A stretch of DNA of 21,488 nt from JABCPE02 sp963530895. Lineage in GTDB: Bacteria > Bacteroidota > Bacteroidia > Flavobacteriales > Weeksellaceae. Position numbers and translations under genes: made by a program. This document shows, in pieces, positions 1-8,300 of this stretch. Each line of letters begins with the position of its first letter. Positions within the stretch are counted from its first letter, which is position 1. The notes beneath the pieces were generated by a model. The model was not told the origin of the DNA. It searched no databases and saw only the letters and a list, made by a program, of their open reading frames with translations. Location: assembly GCA_963530895.1 (NCBI GenBank), contig CAUSFO010000022.1, positions 1 to 21,488 on the forward strand, in the 5' to 3' direction.

Positions 1-456
1 AGGCTGTATGCCGTGGCTGATGAAGAGGGACTACTTTCGCTGGACTTTGAAGATAGTAAATACACAGAGAAAAACATTAATTCTTTCAAAAACTGCATCC
101 ACGAGAGCAATTCTATCTTGGATTTAGCCGAAAAAGAATTAAATCTTTATTTCAATGGAAAACTGAAAAAGTTCTCCGTTCCTGTAAAATTTTCGGGAAC
201 AGAATTCCAGCAGAGAGTCTGGGAAGAACTGCTGAAAATCCCTTTCGGAGAGACCATTTCCTACCAAGAACAAGCCCAAAGGCTCGGTAATCCAAAAGCT
301 GTGAGAGCCGTAGCCAACGCCAACAGCAGGAACAAAATATCCATCATCATTCCCTGCCATAGAGTCATCGGGAAGGACAAGAAACTGACAGGCTACGCTG
401 GCGGGCTCGACAAGAAAGAATTTCTGCTAAATTTAGAAAAACAAAACCAAATTTAG
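1..456 (+). CDS. Methylated-DNA--protein-cysteine methyltransferase (5' end outside window)
   Basis: This is a suicide repair enzyme that moves a methyl group from O6-methylguanine in DNA to its own cysteine. The reading frame is open from base 1 and reads RLYAVADEEGLL, which fits the start of the N-terminal domain of Ogt/MGMT proteins. The GTG at 13 is therefore probably an internal valine, and the true start lies before the window. The C-terminal DNA-binding domain is complete: FQQRVWEELLKIPFGETISY, then AVANANSRN, then the active-site PCHRVIG with the acceptor cysteine codon at 355-357, and GYAGGLDKKEFLLNLE at the end. About 151 codons are visible against a usual 155-180, so little is missing. 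Its TAG stop overlaps the TTA stop of the convergent permease gene by three bases. The family call is firm. Ogt versus another family member or an Ada-type fusion cannot be settled without the 5' end. Confidence 0.93.
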   Translation, partial: RLYAVADEEGLLSLDFEDSKYTEKNINSFKNCIHESNSILDLAEKELNLYFNGKLKKFSVPVKFSGTEFQQRVWEELLKIPFGETISYQEQAQRLGNPKAVRAVANANSRNKISIIIPCHRVIGKDKKLTGYAGGLDKKEFLLNLEKQNQI

Positions 457-1712
457 TTTTTCATCCATTTCCAAAGTTCTTTCAGGGTGACTTTATTTCC
501 ATACATCAGGATTCCCACTCGGTAGATTTTGGAAGCGATGAAAATCATTCCCAGCGTAGAAACCAGCAAAATCCCAATGGACAGCACCAGCTCCCATACA
601 GGAACATCGAACGGTATTCTCGCCAGCATCGCAATCGGTGAAGTGAAAGGTATCATAGACAACCAAAAACTCATCGGGCCGTCTGGATTATTCATTATCG
701 TGATACTGCCGTAAAACCCAAGCATCATCGGTAAAATCGCAAACAATGTAAACTGCTGAGTCTCAGTCTCGTTATCCACCGCAGAGCCGATCGCCGCATA
801 CATCGCACTATAAAACAAATATCCCAATAAGAAATAAATAACAAACACAAAGAGAATCAGCCCGTAATTTATCTGCGAAAGAGCCGATAAAACCATCTGC
901 ACTTCGGCTACGCCACTCACCATTCCTACATTTGATGAACCAAGAGTCATCACAGAAGCAAATATCATCACTACCCATACCCCGAACTGCACCAAAGCCA
1001 CTCCTGTAACGCCCAAAATTTTCCCCATCATCAGCTCAAAAGGCTTCACCGAAGAAATCAGAATTTCCACTACTCTATTGTTTTTTTCCTCCAAAACGCT
1101 TCGCATCACACGGATGCCATACATCATGATGAAAGTAAATACGCAGTACATCAGGAACATACTCAGTCCAGATTTCACGCCGACTAGGAAACTATCCTGT
1201 TTCTTTTCTTTCTCTAAAATATTGACTACATGAAGATTAACTCCCTTGTTCAAATCCTCTATCTGCGCAGTGCTGATTCCTAATGCATTGATTTTCTCTG
1301 CTTTGATGATTTCCGAAATATTTCCTGCAATATTTTTTCTCGCCTCGTTGCTGAGGTTTTTATTGGTCAAAATTTCTATACTGTTTTCCAGCTCATGGAT
1401 TTCTTTTTTAGGAATAATCATGACCGCGTTCATTTCCTCCGTAGTTTCCAAAGCCTTTATCAAAGATTTCTCTGTCTCCTCCGAAGAAAAAACATAACGA
1501 ATATTTTGATCTGATTTCAGCCTGTCTTTGAACAGACCGCTTTTGTCGATGACACTTATCTGCATCTGCGTTTCATTCGCCTGAAACATCAGCGAAACCA
1601 CACCTCCAAAAACAATAATCAGAAGCGGCGTGAGAAGGGTAAGAATGATGAAAGATTTCTTTTTTACTTGGGTAAAAAACTCTCTTTTAGCGATTAGGAT
1701 TATATTTTTCAT
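453..1712 (-). CDS. ABC-2 family permease, NatB-like exporter subunit
   Basis: This is the membrane subunit of an ABC exporter that resembles NatB-type Na+ extrusion permeases (COG1668). The 419-residue protein has one membrane segment near residues 20-43, a hydrophilic domain of about 135 residues expected outside the membrane, then about five more hydrophobic segments between residues 183 and 396, and a basic C-terminus. The motif around EEKNNRVVEILISSVKPFEL after the second segment is typical of the family. The ATG at 1710-1712 gives the usual short basic N-terminus (MKNIILIAKREFF). It lies 18 bases after the ATPase gene, so the two form an operon and almost certainly one transporter. The substrate is not shown by the sequence: sodium, a drug or a lipid are all possible. 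Confidence 0.88.
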   Translation of the reverse strand: MKNIILIAKREFFTQVKKKSFIILTLLTPLLIIVFGGVVSLMFQANETQMQISVIDKSGLFKDRLKSDQNIRYVFSSEETEKSLIKALETTEEMNAVMIIPKKEIHELENSIEILTNKNLSNEARKNIAGNISEIIKAEKINALGISTAQIEDLNKGVNLHVVNILEKEKKQDSFLVGVKSGLSMFLMYCVFTFIMMYGIRVMRSVLEEKNNRVVEILISSVKPFELMMGKILGVTGVALVQFGVWVVMIFASVMTLGSSNVGMVSGVAEVQMVLSALSQINYGLILFVFVIYFLLGYLFYSAMYAAIGSAVDNETETQQFTLFAILPMMLGFYGSITIMNNPDGPMSFWLSMIPFTSPIAMLARIPFDVPVWELVLSIGILLVSTLGMIFIASKIYRVGILMYGNKVTLKELWKWMKN

Positions 1713-1730
1713 TTGTTTTTCGGTATTAGT

Positions 1731-2639
1731 TTATATTCCTTTTACTGCGGCGATGAACACCTCGTTCATCGTTGGGATTTTTTCCTTAAATTCTACAATT
1801 TTCCCAATATTTAGAAGCTCTTGGAGGAGTTCTCTCTGGCTCATGCTGTTTTTTATTTCAAAACGAATAAGATTTTCATCCTGTTTTTCATTAAAAAGTT
1901 CATTTTTAGTTTTAAATGAATTAAATGCATCCAGACCCGCCTCCGAAAGGACAATTTCAAATAAATTCTGCTTAAATTTCTCTTTCACTTCCGAAATTCT
2001 GCCATCCAAAACCTTTCGCGACTGATGAACCAAAGCCACAGAATCACAGAGTTCCTCCACGCTTTCCATCCGGTGGGTGGAGAGAATGATGGTTGTCCCT
2101 TGCGCCTTTAAATCCAAAATCTGGTCTTTTATAAGGTTGGCATTCACAGGGTCAAATCCCGAAAACGGCTCATCTAAAATCAGCAGTTTCGGACGGTGCA
2201 GCACTGTTACTACGAATTGTATTTTCTGCGCCATTCCCTTGGACAGCTCGGAGAGTTTTTTCTTCCACCACTGGTCTATTTCTAGTTTTTCAAACCAATG
2301 TTTGGACTCTGCAAGTATGTCATTTTTAGACATTCCTTTCAGCTCACCGAAATACATCAGCTGGTCGCCTATTGTCATATTTTTATACAGACCTCTCTCC
2401 TCTGGCATGTATCCCACCTCACGGATATGATTGATTTCCAAAGGTTTGTCATTAATGAATATTTCTCCGCTGTCTGGCTTGGTAATCTGATTGATAATTC
2501 TGATGAATGAAGTTTTCCCTGCGCCATTAGGGCCAAGAAGCCCATAAATACTGCCTTGTGGAACTTCTATGCTAAAATCCTGCAAGGCGATTTTTTTGCC
2601 TGCATCGTAGGTTTTAGTGATGTTTTTTGCTTTCAGCAT
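1731..2639 (-). CDS. ABC transporter ATP-binding protein, NatA-like
   Basis: This is the ATPase that drives the permease encoded just downstream. The 302-residue protein has Walker A GPNGAGKT at residues 36-43, a signature loop LSKGM at 132-136 in place of the usual LSGGQ, Walker B LLILDE at 152-157 with the D-loop following, and the switch histidine in STHRM at 189. The Q-loop region reads YMPEERGLY, with Glu where Gln is usual, as in many NatA-like ATPases. About 90 residues follow the ATPase core and match the C-terminal extension (DUF4162-like) of this subfamily. The ATG at 2637-2639 is the first plausible start. I found no clean TAnnTTTG element upstream, so the promoter of this two-gene operon is not assigned. 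The substrate is unknown. Confidence 0.9.
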   Translation of the reverse strand: MLKAKNITKTYDAGKKIALQDFSIEVPQGSIYGLLGPNGAGKTSFIRIINQITKPDSGEIFINDKPLEINHIREVGYMPEERGLYKNMTIGDQLMYFGELKGMSKNDILAESKHWFEKLEIDQWWKKKLSELSKGMAQKIQFVVTVLHRPKLLILDEPFSGFDPVNANLIKDQILDLKAQGTTIILSTHRMESVEELCDSVALVHQSRKVLDGRISEVKEKFKQNLFEIVLSEAGLDAFNSFKTKNELFNEKQDENLIRFEIKNSMSQRELLQELLNIGKIVEFKEKIPTMNEVFIAAVKGI

Positions 2640-2729
2640 TGGTTTTGATTTTCTGAATTAGTATTATTTTTTTCGTTTTGTTACAAAATAAACAAATCTT
2701 TTTCTAAATATTATAAACTTATTAATGCT

Positions 2730-2737
2730 TAAATTTG
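2730..2737 (+). promoter_or_regulatory. Possible -7 element for the radical SAM gene
   Basis: TAAATTTG fits the Bacteroidota consensus TAnnTTTG and lies 15 bases before the ATG at 2753. No TTG is seen at the expected -33 distance, so the call is tentative. A TTG-start version of the gene (at 2735) would begin inside this element, which favours the ATG. Confidence 0.4.
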
Positions 2738-2752
2738 AGAAAATTTTTTGAA

Positions 2753-3697
2753 ATGAAGAAAAATTTAGCTTTCGGAGAAAAAAACTACAACTATTATGGT
2801 GCTTATCTAAAACAAAAATTCAATGGGCAGAAGGTCTATAAAGTCATTGTAGATGCTGGTTTTACCTGTCCCAATCGTGACGGTTCGAAGGGATATGGCG
2901 GCTGTTCCTACTGTAATGTGGAGTCCTTCACACCTGTACCAAAGGATTTGGAAAACTTCCGAGAGCAGCTGAACCACGGGATGAAAAACGCCATAGAAAG
3001 CTATAAAGCCGAGAAATTCATCATTTATTTTCAGCCAAATTCTAATACTTATGCTTCGGTTGATGAACTAAAAATGCTGTACGATGAAGCCCTGAAAATA
3101 AACACCGAAAACATCGTAGGGCTGTCCGTGGGAACACGCCCAGACTGCATAGACAGCGAGAAAATAAGACTTCTGGAAAGCTACTGCGAGCGTGGTTTGG
3201 AGGTGGATTTGGAGCTAGGAATAGAGTCCATTCACAATTCTACCCTTGCGGAAATCAACCGCGGATGCACACACCAAGATTTCGAAAAAGCAATGGAACT
3301 GCTGAAAAACACGCCACTGAATGTCTGTGTGCATTGTATTTTGGGGCTGCCGAACGAATCGCGGGAAATGATTTTGCAATATGCCGAGGAAATCAATAAA
3401 TATCCACAAATAAAATTCGTGAAATTTCATAATCTACACATTGTCAAAGGTTCTATCATGGGCGTAAAATACAAAAGAGAACCTTTCAAACTTTTCACTT
3501 TGGAAGAATATATCGATTTGCTATGCGAACTGCTTCCACTGCTTCGCCCTGATATCGTGATACAAAGGCTTTTCGCTGTGTCTGATACCGAAATGCTCAT
3601 CGCACCCAAATGGGGACTAAAGAAAAACCAGATACAAAGCCTCATTGAAAAAGAATTAGAGAAAAGAGGCGTTGTGCAGGGAGCTTTGTTTCAATAA
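2753..3697 (+). CDS. TIGR01212 family radical SAM protein (YhcC-like)
   Basis: This is a radical S-adenosylmethionine enzyme of the YhcC/TIGR01212 family (COG1242), which is related to the Elp3 radical SAM domain. Its reaction is not established to my knowledge. The [4Fe-4S] cysteines are in the family's wide-spaced motif: C39, then CSYC with C51 and C54, with PNRDGSKGYGG between them (Cx11CxxC). Later family landmarks are GLSVGTRPDCI, LELGIESIH and HCILGLPNE, which are expected to form the SAM-binding half barrel. I chose the ATG at 2753 (314 residues). A TTG start at 2735 would add six residues but would sit in the putative promoter. The gene stands alone between the divergent ABC operon and the convergent macro-domain operon, 36 bases from the latter's end. 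Confidence 0.9.
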   Translation: MKKNLAFGEKNYNYYGAYLKQKFNGQKVYKVIVDAGFTCPNRDGSKGYGGCSYCNVESFTPVPKDLENFREQLNHGMKNAIESYKAEKFIIYFQPNSNTYASVDELKMLYDEALKINTENIVGLSVGTRPDCIDSEKIRLLESYCERGLEVDLELGIESIHNSTLAEINRGCTHQDFEKAMELLKNTPLNVCVHCILGLPNESREMILQYAEEINKYPQIKFVKFHNLHIVKGSIMGVKYKREPFKLFTLEEYIDLLCELLPLLRPDIVIQRLFAVSDTEMLIAPKWGLKKNQIQSLIEKELEKRGVVQGALFQ

Positions 3698-3733
3698 GTT
3701 TAATCTTGTTCTTTCTCTATGAATTTAATGCTT

Positions 3734-4198
3734 TTATATATCGCAGACAAATACCTCTATACCTTTTTGTAAAAGAGTTTCCTCTATGGTTTTCTCTATC
3801 TCATCCCAAGAGCCTCCTGCCAATCCACAGCCTATGCGGGGCATTTGAACTTTTGCGTTTATTTTTTGAGCAAACTCTGCCACTTGCTGTAAACCTTCTT
3901 TTACGGCTTCATAACGAATAGGAGGATTTCCATTTTCATCTTTATATATTTTATGCTGACCGATGATATTGGCAACCCACACATTTTCCTCTACAGCCAC
4001 GAACTGAACAGCTCCCAAAGCAAAACCTTCACCTTCTTTATACCATTGTTTATATTGTTTCGCAGGTTCTTTCCATCGTTTAGAAATTGCCAATACAAAA
4101 CCTCTTCCCCAAGCCCCTATATCGTTGCAAATATGAGAGATAATGATGTTACCCCCAGTCTGTGGTATGGTAGCATCTGCTTTTAAATAATTTATCAT
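3734..4198 (-). CDS. Macro-domain protein, Poa1p/TARG1-like
   Basis: This is a single macro domain of 154 residues, so it probably binds ADP-ribose or a derivative. Proteins of this branch hydrolyse ADP-ribose-1''-phosphate (Poa1p-like) or remove ADP-ribose from proteins (TARG1-like). Visible landmarks are an N-terminal beta strand with a ligand-contacting Asp (YLKADAT, D8), the glycine-rich SHICNDIGAWGRGF at 21-34, the stretch VANIIGQ at 75-81, PPIRYEAV at 92-99, and the second phosphate loop RIGCGLAGGSW at 121-131. TARG1 has a catalytic Asp after GL in that loop. Here the residue is Ala, so TARG1-type chemistry is uncertain and a Poa1p-like role is more likely. It is the last gene of a three-gene run, 13 bases after the acetyltransferase remnant. 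No partner toxin such as DarT is present. Confidence 0.85.
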   Translation of the reverse strand: MINYLKADATIPQTGGNIIISHICNDIGAWGRGFVLAISKRWKEPAKQYKQWYKEGEGFALGAVQFVAVEENVWVANIIGQHKIYKDENGNPPIRYEAVKEGLQQVAEFAQKINAKVQMPRIGCGLAGGSWDEIEKTIEETLLQKGIEVFVCDI

Positions 4199-4211
4199 TG
4201 TTTTAAATATT

Positions 4212-4475
4212 TTATAACTTACAAATCATTATATAATCTTCTTCATTGGTCTTAATGATTTCAAAACCTAACTTTAAATACATCTTGGAAGCATAATTGG
4301 CTTCTTGCAGTTCAGGCTGTTGGATAATGCTCTTCTCAGGGGGTGTTACGCCTTCAGGAATAAAAATAGCATCGTAAAGAAAATCATCTAAAAAGATATA
4401 TTCACCAGAAACGATGGGTCTTATTTTCATGTTTTTATTCATTGTTATTAAGTCTTTATGCGCTCCTATAAGCAT
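4212..4475 (-). pseudogene. GNAT acetyltransferase with a large internal in-frame deletion
   Basis: The 87-codon frame is open, but it looks like both ends of a GNAT family N-acetyltransferase joined together. Residues 16-57 (MKIRPIVSGEY ... DAIFIPEGVTPPEKS ... QQPELQ) match the start of a well-known GNAT subfamily. Residues 58-87 (EANYASKMYLKLGFEI ... DYIMICKL) match its extreme C-terminus. Roughly 80 residues that should lie between, including the acetyl-CoA-binding motif A (R/QxxGxG/A), are missing. The junction is near 4302-4306. Without motif A it should not bind acetyl-CoA. The ATG at 4428-4430 (M16) is the likely original start, because the preceding 15 residues do not look like the family. 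It sits between the membrane protein gene (11 bases) and the macro-domain gene (13 bases). The family assignment rests on remembered sequences. Confidence 0.75.
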
Positions 4476-4486
4476 TTGTAACTGCT

Positions 4487-4825
4487 CTATCCACCAGCCA
4501 ATAAAGTCCTATAGTAGAATAAAATACTGACAAGCAGCACCACAAAAGTAATTATAGAGATTGTAAATTCCGTTGTTCTCTTTTTAATTCTCTTTCGCAT
4601 AGTATTCTGATACATGAAATTGATTCTTATATGCGTGATAATCTGATAGATAAAAAACAAAGAAAACAATACATAAGCCGTGATAAAAATTCCTCCACAA
4701 ATAATTTCCACCAAAGTTGAATTATAAAAACTGGAATAAAAAAGATTGGTAACTACTATAATTGGCGCAAGGATAACACACAGCAAACACCAAATACTAA
4801 AGTATAGTGAGTAATTTCTTCTCAT
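4487..4825 (-). CDS. Small membrane protein, three predicted helices, function unknown
   Basis: I do not recognise this 112-residue protein. It has three hydrophobic segments at about residues 8-28, 40-65 and 87-106. A strongly basic loop (MRKRIKKRTTE) lies between the second and third, which suggests that this loop faces the cytoplasm. There is no signal peptidase or lipobox site and no known motif. It is the first gene of a short run with the acetyltransferase remnant and the macro-domain gene, with a Bacteroidota-type promoter 22 bases upstream of its ATG. Its small size and its position next to a decayed gene suggest an accessory gene. The open frame, promoter and tight spacing support it being real. 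Confidence 0.65.
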   Translation of the reverse strand: MRRNYSLYFSIWCLLCVILAPIIVVTNLFYSSFYNSTLVEIICGGIFITAYVLFSLFFIYQIITHIRINFMYQNTMRKRIKKRTTEFTISIITFVVLLVSILFYYRTLLAGG

Positions 4826-4846
4826 TTTGGTAATTTTATAATACTA

Positions 4847-4880
4847 CAAATATAGTGATTAGTAAGAACTTTTTTAGCAA
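4847..4880 (-). promoter_or_regulatory. Promoter of the membrane protein-GNAT-macro operon
   Basis: On the minus strand TATATTTG (4847-4854) fits TAnnTTTG. A TTG at 4878-4880 lies 23 bases upstream, at the outer edge of the usual -33 spacing. Transcription would start near 4840, about 15 bases before the ATG at 4825. The element lies just past the terminator of the rpoBC operon, which would insulate the two units. Confidence 0.6.
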
Positions 4881-4913
4881 AAACAAAAATCCCACTTCAA
4901 AAGAGTGGGATTT
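4881..4913 (-). terminator. Intrinsic terminator of the rpoB-rpoC-DUF3467 operon
   Basis: A perfect 10-base-pair stem (AAATCCCACT with AGTGGGATTT, 4887-4896 and 4904-4913) encloses a 7-base loop. On the minus strand it is followed by a T-rich tract (complement of 4881-4889). It begins 27 bases after the DUF3467 stop codon. Confidence 0.88.
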
Positions 4914-4939
4914 ATTGTCAATTTTTATGCTTACAAATC

Positions 4940-5245
4940 TTAAGCCTGAGCGTTGTTTCCTCCTAATACGAAAGGCTCAACTTCTTTGATTTCTCCAAAC
5001 TGTTGTTCGTAGCTTTGGATATTTTGCTGAAGAGCTGCAAGAACTCTCTTTGCGTGAAGTGGAGCTAAGATAACTCTACTTCTTACCTGAGCCTGCTGAA
5101 CTCCTGGCATGATTTGAATAAAATCTAAAACAAATTCTGATGGAGAGTGGTTTACTAATGCCAAGTTAGCATATGCGCCAGCTGCTACCATTTCGTTTAA
5201 TTGAATGTTAATGTTGTTTGGGTCTTGGTTTTGATTATTGTCCAT
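4940..5245 (-). CDS. DUF3467 family protein
   Basis: This is a 101-residue protein of the DUF3467 family (PF11950), whose function is unknown. It is short, soluble, without signal peptide or membrane segment, and has a Gln/Asn-rich start (MDNNQNQDPNN). The conserved core contains YANLALVNHSPSEFVLDF and the segment AQVRSRVILAPLHAKRVLAAL. In Bacteroidota the family is often found directly after rpoC, as here, which hints at a link to transcription or simply co-expression with RNA polymerase. No separate promoter is visible in the 97 bases to rpoC. That gap holds a long hairpin that may set the level of this gene relative to rpoC. The terminator of the operon follows the stop codon. Confidence 0.88.
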   Translation of the reverse strand: MDNNQNQDPNNINIQLNEMVAAGAYANLALVNHSPSEFVLDFIQIMPGVQQAQVRSRVILAPLHAKRVLAALQQNIQSYEQQFGEIKEVEPFVLGGNNAQA

Positions 5246-5280
5246 TTTTATTTTATTTTTTATTGGTTAATATTATTATT

Positions 5281-5328
5281 AAAATTCGAGGTGTGAAGAT
5301 ATTAAATTTATTTCAAACCTCAAATTTT
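5281..5328 (-). other. Long hairpin between rpoC and DUF3467
   Basis: Arms 5281-5297 and 5312-5328 are inverted repeats of 17 bases with a 14-base loop. In the minus-strand RNA they pair with one U-G wobble and one mismatch. The hairpin starts 14 bases after the rpoC stop. It has no long U-tract behind it, so it is more likely a partial terminator, RNA processing site or 3'-end stabiliser than a full stop. Confidence 0.6.
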
Positions 5329-5342
5329 AATTTTGCTTATTT

Positions 5343-8300
5343 TTATTTAATATCTTCAAACTCTCTATTAGAACCTACGATGATGTTCTGGTAGTCTTTC
5401 AGACCTGTACCCGCAGGGATTCTGTGTCCTACGATTACATTTTCTTTCAGACCGTTCAGCTCATCTACTTTTCCAGAAACAGCTGCTTCGTTTAGTACCT
5501 TCGTAGTTTCCTGGAATGATGCCGCAGACATGAATGATTTTGTCTGAAGAGCTGCTCTCGTAATACCCTGAAGTACTGGATTTGCAGTCGCTGTAAGCGC
5601 TTCTCTCACTTGTACCAATTGTAAATCTTCTCTCTTCAGTTTAGAGTTTTCATCTCTCAGCTCTCTAGCTGTAATCATCTGTCCTGGTTTCAATTCTTTA
5701 GAATCTCCTGCATCTACCACTACTTTCAGTCCGAATACTCTGTCGTTTTCTTCGATGAAATCTAGTTTGTGCTCTAGGCTTCCTTCTAAGAACTGAGTAT
5801 CTCCTGCATCTACGATTTCCACTTTTGTCATCATCTGTCTTACGATAATTTCAAAGTGTTTGTCATCGATTTTCACCCCTTGAAGACGGTATACCTCTTG
5901 GATTTCGTTCACGATGTATTCCTGAACCGCAGTAGGCCCTTTGATTGCTAGGATATCATCTGGTGTAATCGCTCCATCAGAAAGCGGATCTCCTGCTCTC
6001 ACGAAGTCATTTTCCTGAACGATAATCTGGCTAGAAAGTTTCACTAGATATTTTCTAATTTCTCCTGTTCTAGACTCTACAATAAGCTCTCTGTTACCAC
6101 GCTTGATTTTTCCGTAAGATACCACACCATCTATCTCTGTTACTACAGCTGGGTTAGAAGGGTTTCTCGCTTCGAACAATTCGGTAACTCTCGGTAGACC
6201 TCCGGTGATATCCCCTGCTTTTGCAGATTTTCTAGGGATTTTTATCAAGATTTTACCAGCTTTGATTTTTTCTCCGTCATTTACCATCAAGTGAGCTCCC
6301 ACTGGCAGGTTGTAAGCTTTTTGCTCTACACCTTTAGAATCTACCACTCTCAATGTAGGAACGGCTTTTTTGTCTCTTGATTCGGAAATGACTTTCTCCT
6401 CGAAACCTGTCTGCTCGTCTATTTCCAATTGGAAAGTTCTACCTTGGATGATATCTTCGTATTCTATCTTACCTGTAGTTTCCGCGATGATAACGGCGTT
6501 ATATGGATCCCATTTACAGATGAGGTCTCCTTTTTTCACTTTATCACCTGGCTTCACAGAAAGAACCGCACCATAAGGGATATTTGCCACCATGATAGGC
6601 GTTCTTGCTTCATTATCAGCTACTAAACGGAATTCCGTAGAACGAGATACAACCACTTCGGTTTTGTTTCCGTTTTCATCTTCTGATGTGATAGTTCTTA
6701 CCTCATCCATTTCTACGATACCATCTCTTCTCGCTGTGATGGAAGGATTTACAGAGACATTCCCCGCAGTACCCCCTTGGTGGAAGGTTCTCAGTGTCAG
6801 CTGTGTACCTGGCTCCCCGATAGACTGCGCTGCGATAACTCCCACAGCTTCACCCATGTGAATCATCTTACCAGTTGCCAAGTTTCTACCATAACATCTC
6901 GCACAGATACCTTTTTTAGCCTCACAGCTTAGTGGAGAACGAACCTCTACTGTCTCGATTCCAGCATCTTCTATTTTCTTCGCTAAAGCTTCGCTGATAA
7001 TCTGGTCTGCAGCTACGATAAGTTCATCTGTTTCTGGATCATATACATCATGTAGAGAAACTCTACCCAAAATTCTTTCGGAAAGTTTTTCTACAATTTC
7101 GTCATTTTTCTTCAATGGAGAAACTTCTACTCCTCTCAGTGTACCACAGTCATCTTCTGTAATAATCACATCCTGAGCCACATCCACAAGTCTTCTTGTC
7201 AAATATCCTGCATCGGCAGTCTTAAGCGCCGTATCCGCAAGACCTTTTCTCGCCCCGTGGGTAGAGATAAAGTATTCCAAGATAGAAAGACCTTCTTTAA
7301 AGTTGGCTACAATCGGGTTTTCGATGATCTCCGCTCCTGTAGAACCAGCTTTCTGAGGTTTTGCCATCAAACCACGCATACCAGAGAGCTGACGAATCTG
7401 TTCTTTAGATCCCCTCGCTCCAGAGTCTAGCATCATATAAACAGAGTTAAATCCACCTTGGTCGGTTTTCATTCTGCTCATAATCATCTCTGTAAGACCC
7501 GCGTTGGTATTTGTCCAAACATCGATAACCTGGTTATATCTCTCCGTATCGGTGATAAGCCCCATGTTATAGTTGTCCTTGATGCCATCCACAGTTTCCA
7601 CCGCCTGAGCGATCATTTGTTTTTTCTCCTCTGGAACTACGATATCCGCTAAGCTAAATGAAAGTCCTCCTTTGAAGGCGTTCATATAACCAAGGTTTTT
7701 CATATCGTCCAAGAATTTCACTGTAGTAGGGAAATCTGTCTCCGCAAGGATAGTACTGATGACATCTCTCAGCGATTTTTTAGTCAATAATGTATCTATA
7801 TATCCTACTTCTTTCGGTACAATTTGGTTAAACAAAATTCTACCTACTGTAGTTGGGATAAGTTTCGTTACAAGTTCTCCGTTTTCTTTCAAAGTCAAAC
7901 GGCATTTTACTTTCGCATTCAGTGATGCTTTTCCCTCTGCATAGGCTATTTCCGCCTCTTCTGGAGAGTAGAATACTAGGCCTTCACCTTTCACTTTATA
8001 ATCATTGGTAGAGTGAGCTTCTTTCGTCATGAAATAAAGCCCCAATACCATGTCCTGAGAAGGGACAGTGATAGGCGAACCATTCGCAGGGTTCAAGATA
8101 TTCTGAGAACCAAGCATCAATAATTGTGCTTCCAAGATAGCCTCTGGACCTAGTGGTAAGTGTACCGCCATCTGGTCACCGTCGAAATCGGCGTTGAAGG
8201 CTGTCGTTACCAACGGGTGAAGCTGGATAGCTTTCCCCTCGATCATCTTAGGCTGGAATGCCTGAATACCAAGTCTGTGAAGTGTAGGCGCACGGTTCAG

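Noticed and set aside
427..461. Inverted repeat CTAAATTT/AAATTTAG followed by five T at the end of the alkyltransferase gene
   Set aside because: The stem has a single G-C pair with a 14-base loop and overlaps both convergent stop codons. It is too weak to call as a terminator.
3734..4198. DarTG-type toxin-antitoxin pair based on the macro domain
   Set aside because: DarG has an extra C-terminal domain and sits beside darT. This protein is a single domain of 154 residues and neither neighbour resembles an ADP-ribosyltransferase.
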